64,000 bases of DNA from Isoperla grammatica (taxonomy: Eukaryota > Arthropoda > Insecta > Plecoptera > Perlodidae). Below are positions 28,021-38,664 of this stretch, piece by piece. Made by a program: the position numbers and the translations under genes. Numbering within the stretch: position 1 is the first letter of the stretch; each line of letters opens with the position of its first letter. The notes under the pieces were generated by a model. That model was not told the DNA's origin. It did no database searches and saw nothing but the letters and a program-made list of their open reading frames with translations. Where the stretch lies: positions 13,145,733 to 13,209,732 of the forward strand of contig OX246748.1 of NCBI GenBank assembly GCA_945910005.1, in the 5' to 3' direction.

Positions 28021-28034
28021 CTGGGCCCATAACC
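28021..28034 (-). other. Copia primer-binding site, half-tRNA-iMet type
   Basis: Immediately inside the 5' LTR the plus strand reads ctgggcccataacc. This equals the anticodon arm of eukaryotic initiator tRNA-Met as I know it. The element's sense strand is thus complementary to the interior of the tRNA and not its 3' end. Drosophila copia uses this half-tRNA priming mode. Confidence 0.85.
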
Positions 28035-28231
28035 TGTTGTAAAATACATTTATTAAGGTCACTTTAACTACAGAGCGGGGCGAAAGACGTGTTCTTGTAC
28101 TCAGCTAGTTTTCAACAGTTACCACAGCAACGGAAGATGAGGCATGACAAGGTGGCGGTGTCTTGCAGCCTACGTCTCGGTTGTACTGCGGGTTGCCTAA
28201 TGCGCGGGCGTTCGTTGGACACTATCTAACA
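28035..28231 (-). repeat. Copia 5' LTR (promoter-bearing)
   Basis: It is identical to the 3' LTR. In an active element it would hold the promoter and polyadenylation signal; I cannot place a TATA box with confidence. The target duplication gtttg follows at 28232-28236. Confidence 0.97.
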
Positions 28232-28399
28232 GTTTGTCCATCAGTTTTCATTGTTGTAGTTCGGCTGTGACGTCAGTTGCAGAGAAGGAAAACGAATCGA
28301 AACTCAATAGCTCCTGTTTTGTGTCTTGCTTCCTTTTTTGTGTTTGGTACTGTTTTAGATTTTGCCTGTCCATTCCTTTTGTTTATGATAGCGTTATCC

Positions 28400-28780
28400 G
28401 GGGCGCACTAGAGCGCCGTACCGGTAGGTACTTTTAGCGGAGCTGATCTCCGGTAGGCTACTTTTTATCGGAACACATCAAATTATAGCGATTCCGAACA
28501 TCTAAAACTGATAACTAATTAGCTGAACGAACAAGTACCACTGATATTATCAGAACAGTGATTTCCGTTAAATCAGTAAAAGATAAATCAGTACTAAAAC
28601 ACAAAGGTTTTTCACGGAAAACTGGTTCAATTTAATAAAAGTCAAAAGGGTTTCCTGAAAATTAAACATTGCACCTTATCTTCTGTTAGACCTCTTGTAT
28701 TGTGTATTGGGAATTGGGGGGGGGTCGAATTGACCTCTGAGCTCAGGCATTTTTATATGATCACTTTCATGTTTACAATA
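28400..28780 (-). repeat. GAT-tailed repeat family, inverted third copy
   Basis: The reverse complement aligns with 16081-16560 in patches listed under that copy. It includes the G/C homopolymer tract at 28717-28726, 'cacatcaaattatagcgatt' and 'cggagctgatctccgg'. It lacks a GAT tail. Confidence 0.6.
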
Positions 28781-28824
28781 ATAGTTTCCAATCAGAACAC
28801 GAAGTATTCAGTGTGAGAGCTTAC

Positions 28825-28938
28825 CTGGCTTCACCGTGAGTTAGGAGTATCGGAATGTCGGGCGGGCAAAGTCCGCCGTTGTCTTGAGTCATCCCCACGT
28901 CATGAAGTATGTAGAAATCAGCCTTGTAGCGCTGCAAG
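28825..28938 (-). CDS. Candidate internal exon, unidentified gene
   Basis: On the minus strand a good acceptor (tgtgttctccag) precedes 28938 and a strong donor (CCAG|GTAAGC) follows 28825. They delimit 114 bp that are open in a phase-compatible frame encoding LQRYKADFYILHDVGMTQ and then DNGGLCPPDIPILLTHGEA. The composition is protein-like (DFYILHDVG, CPPDIPIL) and differs from the AT-rich surroundings. I do not recognise the family. No flanking exon could be fixed: 30050-30190 on the same strand has a short ATG frame that stops before any donor. It could be one exon of a minus-strand gene starting between 29 and 31 kb, or a gene remnant. Confidence 0.4.
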
Positions 28939-30636
28939 CTGGAGAACACATCGACATGTGAGCCAACGAGGAAATATGAATTGGAATGAATATGAAAATG
29001 AACTTTCAAACTTTGCTGATGACACATTATGATGGGTTTTTCCCACGGTTATGTGTTTGGAAATATGCTCCAGTGTCGGAGGTAATTTAATTGAAGGTAT
29101 GTTTTATATAAGTGATAGGCGAACGACATGAAATGCTAGCATTTGAATAAAATAGCCTAGGTATGCCGATGGCCCCCTTGGTACTTTTCGACAGGGGTAG
29201 GCTACGTGCCGGTACCAGGCTTCCTTATTATCATTCATCAATCATCACTCATCAGGCTAAAGAGGGCATTGTGCCCTACACTAGCGTTATTTACAATAAA
29301 ATAAAATAAATAAAAAAACACGAGACAGTTCAAATATTACGCAAAGCCCGCGTTGCGATCCAACAGTTGTTACAACTGCTAACGCCCCTCTGTGATTGGT
29401 TGGAAAGGAGAGACGCAAACGCGCCGTCAAGTATCAAAATTATACACAAACAAATTCTTTTGAAAGGTGACAGATCACATAATTCTTCATCTTAGGTTAG
29501 GGTAGGCTGTACCTAAAGGCAACCTAGTTGTTGTAGGTGAATCCTTAGACCTACTCATGGATAAAACCGCCAATATATATTATTTTGGTAGGTATGGAAT
29601 GGAGGTGTACTGAAATACATCAATATTGTAGGTTATGTTACCTCGTTTGGTTGTGCCTATCGGGAATGCTACGGTGCGTGTAAGCTACCGTTCTAAAAGA
29701 ACTGCGAAAGGCTTATAAAGTCAAAAAATAGATCACAGACATACACAGACTGTTGTGGAATTTTCTTAATTGTGCAGGAGCATCCATGCAGTATAGTGGC
29801 CTGTGTACAGTTTGCTAGGCCTACAGGCAGGTTACTAGGCCTAAGCCTAGACACCCTGATACACTGACACAACTGTTGACTAGCCTAGGCCTAGATCTAT
29901 TTCTAAGCTGAGCTAGGGCTTCGCTTATAAATAATTTATTTTGGGTAGTGTAGAGGGTGAACTTCCATTACTGTAGACCTATAGACCTGTTGATTGTGGT
30001 TGGTCGTTTTTGTTGGGGTAGCCTAGGCTAACTGGACATGAGAGTATTTACCTCCATAAGTAATTGCTGTTGTGGTATCTCGCTATTGGTCTGTAACTTC
30101 GTGGTGAATCGTTTTCCTCTCCTGTATTTCTACATCCTTGGAACTGCTATGAAGATCGTCCACAGCTTTCTCACGAGGTCTCATGTTGTCGGACAGGGCT
30201 AGATATGAGAAGCACTTGTGGTTCTCTTCTCTTACAAGCCCCTCAGTGAGCCAATTAGTGTCAGTGTGGTGAATAATTATAGGCCCAGAGTTATTGCTCT
30301 GTGAACACCTGTAGAGTATTTAGTAGGCCTTAGCTAGATCATTTTGTCTTCACTCCAATAAACTACCGTCGCCTATTCATAGTTCCCAAGGGACATCACA
30401 GCGTCCATGATTGCGACTATTGATGTAGACCTATCCTAGATAAGCATAATTAAGAATTTAAAAAAGTAAACATGTTATAAAAAATCACAAATGAATAGGC
30501 CTACGTGTACAAATTTTATTTCCAAAACACACTGAATGTAAAAGAACGTAAGTTTTTTGTAATCTCTATACAAAATTGTTTTTAGTCACAAAGTTAGCTG
30601 CACGCGCACCGATGTGACGCCATTCGTCAACCTATG
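28939..30636. other. Non-coding, TAGGCCTA-rich spacer or intron
   Basis: It contains many TAGGCCTA/AGGCCTAG words and a short repeat-like 'gggcattgtgccctac' segment near 29257, resembling 4470-4485. No convincing ORF or exon. Confidence 0.4.
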
Positions 30637-30644
30637 AATATATA

Positions 30645-31734
30645 CAGTGTTGGGTAAGTTCCTTAAAAAATGGACCTAGTTCCAGTTCCAGTTCCACACA
30701 AGGAAAAAGGAACTCTTTCCAGTTCCAAGTTCCTCTAAAAAAAAAGGAACTGGGACGTTCCTTAGTTCCTTTAAAAATGGAACTAAGTTCCTAAATAGTT
30801 CCTTTCCGCAAACAACCATTTTTCTTTAGATATTGCCGAGCGGGATACTAACCATTGACTCATTGGTTATTATCCTGGTTTATGCATTAAACCAAGAACA
30901 TTGACTAAAAGTAAAAGGTTTTATAACAAAACGATTAAAAGAGACATTATAACAAAACGATCGAAAGAGACAGCGATGTTGTCACTAGGGATGGGCAAAC
31001 AGGTTTAGTAACCTAAACGTTTAACCTTTTTTTCAATTCTCGTTTAAACGTTTGCCCCCCCCCCCCCCCTCCCACCAAGGAGGGGAGAAGAACGACGAAT
31101 GCAGTAAATATCACCAAAATGTTCCGAAACTTGGGCTAGGGTAAAATTAACTAATTAAAATTAATTCAATTAGATAAGGCACAAGTCTGCCATACAAAAG
31201 AAGTGACTTATCAACGGTGAGAGCATGTGATATATTTCATGTTTTGTTTGATTTTGGAATGACAGTCAAATGAGTCATGTTGCTCTCACACCTGTGTATA
31301 GGAGGGGTTGGACGGTTGGTCAGTGACATGACACGCTTATTCCGCACGAGCAATTTGGGATTAGTCACCGGTTTCGGGTCTTCGACTTGTGCCGGTGTGC
31401 GACTAATTGGAGACCCCACGCGGGGGTGGCGTAGCAGGTGGAGGGTTGGGATGGGTAGACAAGAATGAAATATTACAAAAAAAAGTTGATTTAGATTTCT
31501 CGTTTCTGTCATCTTGTAAGTAAACTATGTTTTGGCGCTTTCGTCCTTCAAGCTTGTACAGTCAAGTAAAAATAAAAGGAACTTATGAAAATAAGTTACA
31601 GTTCCTGGAAAATTGGAACTATGGCGTTCCACAGTTCCTGGCTGGAAAAAAGGAACTATAGCGTTCCTTAGTTCCTTAAAAAGGAACTAGTTCCTAGGAA
31701 CGGAACTAAAAAAATCCGTTCCTACCCAACATTG
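30645..31734. mobile_element. Non-autonomous hAT element, 1090 bp
   Basis: The left end is CAGTGTTGGGTAAGTTCCTT. The right end in reverse complement is CAATGTTGGGTAGGAACGGA. An exact 8-bp target duplication, aatatata, flanks it at 30637-30644 and 31735-31742, as expected for hAT. Both subterminal regions are dense in the hexamer ggaact and its complement, a possible transposase-binding repeat. No transposase is present; ORFs inside (for example 31237-31512) have no domain. A C tract lies at 31056-31069. Confidence 0.9.
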
Positions 31735-32070
31735 AATATATATATATAAAGATCGTCTCAAATAGCATGGTTGCAATTAATTGAGGCGTAAAGCCAAGAG
31801 AATTGCCGTTACTCTCCAATAACTACGTTGAGCTGGAAGCACAGCTCAAAACGAAATAATGTGTCATATGGTACACCACTATTTGTGAGTGAGCCAATGA
31901 GTGTATATGATGGAAGGCTAAAAAGGAAGGAAAAAAATGTTATGGTGGAACAATAGAAAAATATTTGTTACTACATTCAAACCCAACTTGGTCTTAATTT
32001 GTCACTAAATGCAATACTACAAATAATTAGTAAGTAGGTGGATGACATTAAACTAAAGATGATTGCACAT

Positions 32071-32743
32071 AAAGTCCGATTCACACAACGTTATAAGAAT
32101 GGTATAAGGTATAGGTATAGTCACAAGCCGAGTTGGGCCATAGGGATTACGTACAAGGGTTCACACAAATGTGTCATTGCAATAGCAATAGCAATTGGTA
32201 TAAGACTGGTATAAGATTTCAACTTTCTTATGACGGACCAATCATACGTTGAAACGTCACTTATAACACGCCAATGGGATGCTAGCAACTTGAATCAATG
32301 TAACAGATGCTTTCATTGTAAATTATTAGTCAAAACAAAAACTCACCGTATACATCCGGTTCACATCAAATAGACCTTGCATCCGGTGACTACGTGCAAA
32401 ATATCTTCTCCCATCGGCGTCATTAATGATTTAACAACACAACAATAATGAATAATAATAATAATTATTGTTTTTCTTATTATTTTTAACTATTGTTTTT
32501 AATTATTGTCATTAGATTCGATGCCATTTTAAAATGTAAATAACAGCTGCGGGAAGTCAGCTGATTGACAGCCAGCTGTAGTTACTCAAACTGCCGCCAG
32601 AGCAAGTCAAAGAAGTCTACACAAAAATGTAGTATCTTTTCGGGAAAGCCTTTGGCGTCCTAAGCTTATACCTTATACCACTTTCTTATACCCTATTCTT
32701 ATTGCTATTGCAATACCTTATAACTTTGTGTGAATCGGACTTT
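32071..32743. mobile_element. Terminal-inverted-repeat element, 673 bp
   Basis: The left end AAAGTCCGATTCACACAACG and the right end 'tttgtgtgaatcggacttt' are inverted. Subterminal 'ggtataaggtata' and 'ttgcaatagcaat' also recur inverted. A TA dinucleotide can be read on both sides (TA/AAGTCC and GGACTT/TA), compatible with a Tc1/mariner-like target, but this is weak. The right end abuts the next foldback element. Confidence 0.75.
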
Positions 32744-33222
32744 AAGAACGATCCCAGGTATCAAGAAATTTCCCCTCCTCGTTACCACGCTGAGTGCTCG
32801 CGAGGCGTTGGAATGCGGTAGGATCCAGGTGTCATTGTTAAGAAAGCAATGTTTTTATGTAGAAAGAAGAATGGTTGAAGAGGCCAACTCTGCACAGGAA
32901 AAAAAAAAAAAAATGTTATTATTTCTCATTTATTTTCAAATATATGGAATAATCACATAAAATTAATGTAAAATAAACTTTTTATTTTTAAAATAGCTTG
33001 AAAACTGCCGTAATTAAAGCAAGTTGTAATTACGGCAGTTTTCAAGCTATTTTTTTAATACAAAGTTTATTTTATATTAATTTTACGTGATTAACAATGA
33101 CACCTGGATGAATGAGTCATGCGGCCTACTGCACTCCAACGGCTCGCGAGCACTCTCACCCGTGCTGACTGGAGGTGGTAACGAGGAGGGGAAATTTCTT
33201 GATACCTGGGATCATTCTTTAT
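32744..33222. mobile_element. Foldback element, ~480 bp
   Basis: The outer arms (aagaacgatcccaggtatca at the left, its inverted match at 33197-33218) continue through 'aaatttcccctcctcgttac' and 'tccaggtgtcattgttaa'. The inner arms, 'ttgaaaactgccgtaatta' and its complement, meet at 33010-33045, so most of the element is one imperfect palindrome. A related half copy is at 11500-11750. It is non-coding. Confidence 0.85.
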
Positions 33223-34122
33223 CTGCAATGGACTTTAAGGAACAGTAGCCTATGTGGTTCAGTGTAGGCCTATTGCTCCTGGTGATCTTCATCATGCATT
33301 CATTTCAACATTAAACCTACTTTACATGGTCCAATATTTTTTTAAGAAGTGGAATTCAATAATTCAAGGTTCAACTTTAACGCAAAAGTGTAGCAAATTC
33401 GTGCATTTTCAATATATTACCACAACTATTTGGTTTCTACCTTTCTTTAGCACCATTTCTGTGTAATACCCCAAAATACAATCAATTAAAATGCTACAGT
33501 TGTGTGAATTCACCAAACTTTGTTAATCTCCGATTGAACAATCGCAGATTCCTTACCTTGGTTCCACAAAATAATATACAATTCATGGCGTGTTTTACCT
33601 GTTACCATGTTTGTTCGCAGAAAATCTCCGATGAACGGCTAATCTTGGAACTAAAAGTTTGGTGAAACCGAACCTTAAAATTATAATTTTATGTCTTAAA
33701 TTCAACATTGAATGGAATGGAAATTTACGTGAACTTTTCATCAAATTTCTTGAATTCAACTTCCCAAGCATCATGTTAAATGATGTAAAACAGCTTTAGG
33801 CCTTAGCCCTGTGTGTAGGCCTATTATGGACATGGTTCAACTACTTCCGATCATGAATCAGTAAATCCTGTGCCAACATTTTGCCTATTGCAATATGCCG
33901 ATTGTTAAAGTTGAAGTTTCTTTAAGAGCGTACGTCTATGACATGTTTTGGTCTTGTAAATTTATGTGTAGGCCTATATTTTTTGTAGGCTACATACTAG
34001 TTCTACTTAGTAGCTGTTACAACATGTAGGCCTAATACTCACCCACCATGTACAAGTTGTGTAGGCCCATGAGTGCTGAACACATGGCTAATACATATTA
34101 ATATCTCGATCTTCTTCTTCAG
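33223..34122. other. Upstream intron or spacer of the 34-kb gene
   Basis: It ends in a pyrimidine-rich acceptor (tcttcttcttcag) at 34110-34122. Earlier exons of that gene are not recognisable here. Confidence 0.4.
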
Positions 34123-34562
34123 ACGAAGCTGGACCGTCCTCGTCGGACGAATCATGGGAGCCCGAGGATCCCGACACAGACAGCGACGTCGAGATGCTGC
34201 TAGACGTGTATCACTCCCCCCTGACAGTCGAGCCCTACAACCCCCCCAGCCTGGCGCACATCGCCAAGTTCAACATCGCGGAGCTCCTCTACGACGTCTG
34301 CGTCGACATCGAGAAGAAGTACGGCAGCTACCGGGCGAAGCGCTGCGCCGAGAAGGTCGACACGCTTCGGACGTTCCTCTTGTCCGAGATCGGACGGCTC
34401 GTCACGGAGGTGTGGGAAGAGATCGTCATTGTGGCCGGACGAAAGCGCATGTTCCACGGCATCAAGGATCACAACATACTGACGAGGGGATTGAACTTGA
34501 ATTGCAGTCTTACGGTAAAGCAGTGGCAAGACCTCATCACCGGCCAAGATACTTTGCAATGA
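34123..34562 (+). CDS. Terminal coding exon of an unidentified gene
   Basis: A clear acceptor (ctcgatcttcttcttcag) leads into an open frame that runs 440 bp to TGA at 34560-34562. It opens with an acidic serine-rich segment (AGPSSSDESWEPEDPDTDSD). A folded-looking region of about 120 residues follows (LAHIAKFNIAELLYDVCVDI, 'KRCAEKVDTLRTFLLSEIGR', 'WEEIVIVAGRKRMFHG'). There are no signal peptide or membrane segments. The exon is GC-rich (heavily G/C-ending codons), unlike its AT-rich surroundings, which supports real coding. A polyadenylation signal aataaa lies at 34869-34874. I do not recognise the family. The in-frame ATG at 34194 would allow a shorter protein, but the acceptor and acidic leader argue that translation starts in an upstream exon not found here. 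The frame at 34073-34639 is a shadow. Confidence 0.7.
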
Positions 34563-34868
34563 TACACGTCGTGAACTGTCATGTGTTAACATGTTTGTGT
34601 TTAGATTTTTTGTTTTTAAATTTTATTTGCAAGGTGTAGGCCTAGCCTTTCGATCCCCCCCTTATATAATTATAATTATATAATATATGATATATATTTA
34701 ATATATGATATATATATAATATATAATTATATAATTATGGTGATTTTTATGGTTATTGGAAGTATTTATCTGGGTATTGGAGATGTGTTTAGTTTTAGTT
34801 TCTCCGACACAAAGTCTAATGGGAGTTTGAGGAGGTTTCGTCGCCCGATACTTCACGGACAACATGTA

Positions 34869-34874
34869 AATAAA
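34869..34874 (+). terminator. Putative polyadenylation signal
   Basis: An aataaa hexamer followed by 'gtttgctttgtccc', 307 bp after the stop codon of the exon at 34123-34562. No closer canonical hexamer was noticed. Confidence 0.45.
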
Positions 34875-34879
34875 GTTTG

Positions 34880-35927
34880 CTTTGTCCCATGTACTTCACT
34901 GTCTCGATAAGCTCAAGCCACAGAGAAACCATAAAACCTCCGAAGAAAATGAGCACGACGTCATTGAAACGTTGATTTTAATGAGACCAGTGCTAGGTAA
35001 CCTCATTTACCGTTCCGTGTTTTGTTTTGGCCTCAGTTCATATTTGTCTTATGTCATTGGTAGACACGTGGCGTATTGCGAGACGAATCCTTCCATACAG
35101 AGGTCTACAATGTAGATACCTACCCCAGATATGAAGATTAAGAATTGTTGGGCATTCTCCGTTTGAGATACTGTAACTCGCAGTTATCCAATAGGCTACA
35201 TATTCAGATAGCGATAACTGGATTCTCTGTAGTGTAGGCTACACATACAATCTTAATTTTCATTTCCGAGATCCAAGTTCACTCTCATTTAACCAGTTGC
35301 ATTTCTTCACTTTATTAGCAAATTGAAATTTTATCCAGAGTTCAATAATAAAATCTCTACCCTAGATTTGCAATTGAAAAGTCATGAATGTCACCAACCA
35401 AAAGTGCAATGTACCCTAATCTTCTTATTCTTATTTGATCCCTCCAATACAATTGGCAAACAGATTTGTGTAAATTTATTAGTTCTCGGTGTATCATCTC
35501 AATGCCAATCTGCTCAACTGAGAGACGTTTAATTTAACATTACTGTACTTATAAGTACACCTATTTATTTTAGTGGGTGATAGTGATACCAATCCTGTAA
35601 CAACAAAGTTCATAGTTTAACCATAATGGAAATCTCAGCTAACGTACGTATCGCCAGCGGTAACTTAAGTTTAATTTTAGGACATTTACATCGTAGAATA
35701 CAAGTGATGTGCTGACAAAGTTTTATATAGAGCTGAAACTGTTCCACTGTAAACTTGATTACATCACACGCACACGAACCTGTCCAGGCCATTAACTTAC
35801 AAGTGCAAATTAGGCAAAGATGTATGAGAGTTGCAGGCAAGCTAGTCAACCCATCACACTGGTGGCGATTCATATCCAAAGAGTAAAAAGTACAAAGGTC
35901 GTGCCCACTTAGAACAAAGTTGGTAGA
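34880..35927. other. Spacer, no gene seen
   Basis: Scattered short ORFs (34882-35115, 35610-35948) without family features or splice context. Confidence 0.45.
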
Positions 35928-35935
35928 GTGAATAC

Positions 35936-36314
35936 TAGGGGTGCACAACGATAAAATGAAAATTATCGATATTTGAAAATAAATATGACACCATTCCGAT
36001 CGAACGAAAACAAATTAACAAACATGAAACAATCTTTGATAGATTCCGCGATATTACGTCGGCTAGCCGAGCCCTACTGTAGCAACATTCTTTGGACACA
36101 TCTGACGTGACACTTTTAAGAGTAATCAGTAATCACATATGAAGCCGAAGGCCCATTATTTTTTGGTCTGAATCTTTTGAGTATTTCAATGTTACAAATG
36201 CCCGAGAAGAAGGAAACGAAGATGCATTTAAAAAAAACTAAACTTGCTACAATATCGTTACCTATTATTGATTCTTGAAATGTTATTGAATATTGATAAT
36301 CGTGTGCATCCCTA
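35936..36314. mobile_element. Non-autonomous hAT-like element, 379 bp
   Basis: The left end is TAGGGGTGCACAACGATAA. The right end in reverse complement is TAGGGATGCACACGATTATC. The interior shows further inverted 'atcgatatttg'/'gaatattgat' sequence. The expected 8-bp duplication is not preserved (gtgaatac against cgttttgt). Confidence 0.7.
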
Positions 36315-37006
36315 CGTTTTGTTAAAAGTTTTTTTATAACATATGCTCAGCACTGGCTTCTCATGCCATCATGATACATCTGGTCAACCAGTACAGATGG
36401 GACTCCCTCTCTTCCCTTTTGTTGATTACATCTAATGGTGATTTAATTTCTATCTATCCTGTTCTTCCACCCCACACTGTGCCCATTATTGGCAGCTAAT
36501 TAATAATTCAGTTTAAGAATGTATCCAAATCGCAAATAATATTGAATTGAGTTGCTGTGATGTCATCAATGTGATTGCAATCTCATTTACTTCCATTCCA
36601 TTATACGTACGGTACAGTATATCCAAGTTCGTGTTTTCCTTTTAAAATCTGGACACCCTAGGTAGGCCTATGTGGCACACCAATGGTTAGTAGGTAACAA
36701 CAAATCCCTCTCCATCACTCCTTGTCATTATTATTAAGTACCGTTATACAAGTGAAACTCCATACTCATATCTAAGGCCTATTTCTTTTAATTAGCAATG
36801 TACGTACTACTGTAATTTATTTCACTGGTGATTCTTTTGGTTTATTAAATTATATATTATATGTATCATTTAAGATGGGTTTGTTTAGTTTCATTACTAT
36901 GTATGTACCCTTGTAAATAAAAATGTTGAACAATATAATACTGGTAATTGTATCGTACTTCAATTTATAGTTTCACCACCTTTTTTTAAAAATTTAAATC
37001 TAGTGT
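36315..37006. other. Spacer, no gene seen
   Basis: Unique-looking sequence between two hAT elements, with no supported feature. Confidence 0.45.
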
Positions 37007-37014
37007 ACCGTATC

Positions 37015-37910
37015 TAGGGCTGTGCGAGCAGGGATTTTTCAAGTCGAGCGAGATCGAGCAAGATTCATAAGATATTCTTGAATCTCGAGCAAGATTCGAG
37101 ATCGAGCGAACCAAAAATTTTCTTGAATATCGAGCGAGATTCAAGATAAAAACAGACTTTTCTTATTACCTTCCTAGTACCATAAAGGCCCGAATATAAC
37201 GCGATGTTTTTTTTTTTAAACAAAAAATTCCATATCTTCGCTCGCGCTAGAATCGGAGACTACAAATTTCCAAACGCATTTCACGATGTTTGAAATTCCC
37301 GCCTAAAGTCGATGAAGTAGTAACTTTCCATACCGGCAAGTCGATCAAGTAGTCCCAGTCTAGCCCCGATGCTAGCGCAACCACTTATTAATTGAAGAAC
37401 TTCCAAGGGAGGAAAAGGGTGTTGGGAGTGGGGTGATATCCAAGATGTACGTTGTCAATGGAAAGTGATGACTCGGTCTGCGGAATTTTTACCAGCAAGC
37501 AATTTTGCAAAGAGTTAAGACTATTTTTGAAGTCCATGGCATATTACTAGAATCCAGGTTTTGGTAGTACAATCACAAAAATAGGCAGCCTAAATGTTTT
37601 ATCTAGATTATACAAAGCCTAGGCTAGGGTAAGCCTAGGCCTAGGTACCTTACGTAAGACAGTCCACGCCTAAGCTCTTCATAATTCTGTGGTAGGCCTT
37701 TAAGTATTTATTACGAAATTTGGTTAAAATATAAAAATAATGATGAAATATTGTGGTCGTAGAGTCTCCACAGAATGTTTCCGTTTTAATATATTCTCGA
37801 GCCCGCTCAAGACTCGAATTTTCGAGCAGGTGTTTGAGCAAGTCGAGCGATACACGAGCAGAATTTTTATCTCGATCTCGTCTCGAAATTTCGAGACTCG
37901 CACAGCTCTA
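37015..37910. mobile_element. Non-autonomous hAT element, 896 bp
   Basis: The left end is TAGGGCTGTGCGAGC. The right end in reverse complement is TAGAGCTGTGCGAGTCTCG. An exact 8-bp target duplication, accgtatc, occurs at 37007-37014 and 37911-37918. Subterminal regions are full of 'tcgagcgagatcgagc'-type repeats in opposite orientation at the two ends. ORFs within it are not transposase. Confidence 0.9.
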
Positions 37911-37918
37911 ACCGTATC

Positions 37919-38328
37919 ATATGACAATGTCATAAATATAAATAATTGGTTGTAATCTAATCTACATCAATACATTTACTATCATTGATACATGTGCTGA
38001 TGTTTCTTGTTGCATTAGCTTTACGTACGTCTATATTCTTGCATATTGCACTGGGACTTGGGGGGGGGAATGTCAATTGGTGCAGGGCTGAGTTTGTGTT
38101 TGTACTCCGTGATAATGGAGACAATCAATTAAAAACATGTAGTCCTCCAAGTGAGAAAAACGTGCTACCAAGTGATGTAACTGAGATCTCACAGTATTTC
38201 TATTGTCTAAAGAGGTGATAGAGATAAACATGATTGTAATGGAAATCTTTTCTAAAACTAGGAATATGATGTTCCAATACGATGTCTTCTGGGGCGTAAT
38301 ACATAATCTGGGACAGGAAGTCCCCCTA
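37919..38328. other. Spacer downstream of SEM1
   Basis: No coding evidence. Short overlapping ORFs on both strands (37985-38218, 38073-38390) contradict one another and lack family features. Confidence 0.4.
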
Positions 38329-38478
38329 AGGGCGCTATCATAGCAACACGGCAACACGTTTTTTCCGGACCGGCAAGTCAGGTGAACCAATCAGGGCAGG
38401 CACGGCAAGTTTCTGATTGGTTCACGTGATCTGCCGGTCCGGAAAAAACGTGTTGCCGTGTTGCCATGAAAGCGCCTT
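38329..38478. mobile_element. MITE with ~62-bp inverted arms
   Basis: The arms 'aacacggcaacacgtttttt', 'ccggaccggc' and 'gtgaaccaatcag' are inverted with few mismatches around a short centre. The ends read AAGGGCGCT and AGCGCCTT, flanked by TAA and TTA, similar to PIF/Harbinger-type target sites. It lies about 190 bp beyond the SEM1 stop codon. Confidence 0.8.
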
Positions 38479-38664
38479 AACCTTAGAAGATAAAATAAAA
38501 ATAAGGTCAACAAATTAATAACCACAAATTAGAAAAAAATGTAAGTTTAATTTAGGCCTAATGCATGGAAAATTTTACACGAATGTAAACGAGATTACCA
38601 AACGGTTCAAATTTGCAGTTGGTTGACTTGTTTTGTGTGTCCAATGGGATGGCAACTTGTTGCT

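Larger units (their letters stand above)
24876..28231 (-). mobile_element. Copia-type LTR retrotransposon, RT deleted
   Basis: Two 197-bp direct repeats (24876-25072 and 28035-28231), identical by eye, flank 2962 bp that encode Copia gag, protease and integrase and then the very end of RNase H, read on the minus strand. The insertion is bounded by the 5-bp direct duplication gtttg (24871-24875 and 28232-28236). LTRs begin TGTTAG and end CAACA in element orientation. The domain order protease-integrase-(RT)-RNase H is that of Copia (Pseudoviridae) rather than Gypsy. All of the reverse transcriptase is missing, with the join inside codons near 25470-25490. Identical LTRs mean recent insertion. 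With RT lost and two frame breaks, this copy must have been mobilised in trans or damaged very recently. Confidence 0.97.

Noticed and set aside
30030..30200. Minus-strand ATG frame beginning MRPREKAVDDL as first exon of the 28.8-kb gene
   Set aside because: It stops before the nearby donor-like site, so it cannot be joined to the exon at 28825-28938.
34073..34639. 188-codon plus-strand ORF, Arg/His-rich
   Set aside because: It is a shifted frame over the exon at 34123-34562; the 34194 frame has natural composition and fits the splice acceptor.
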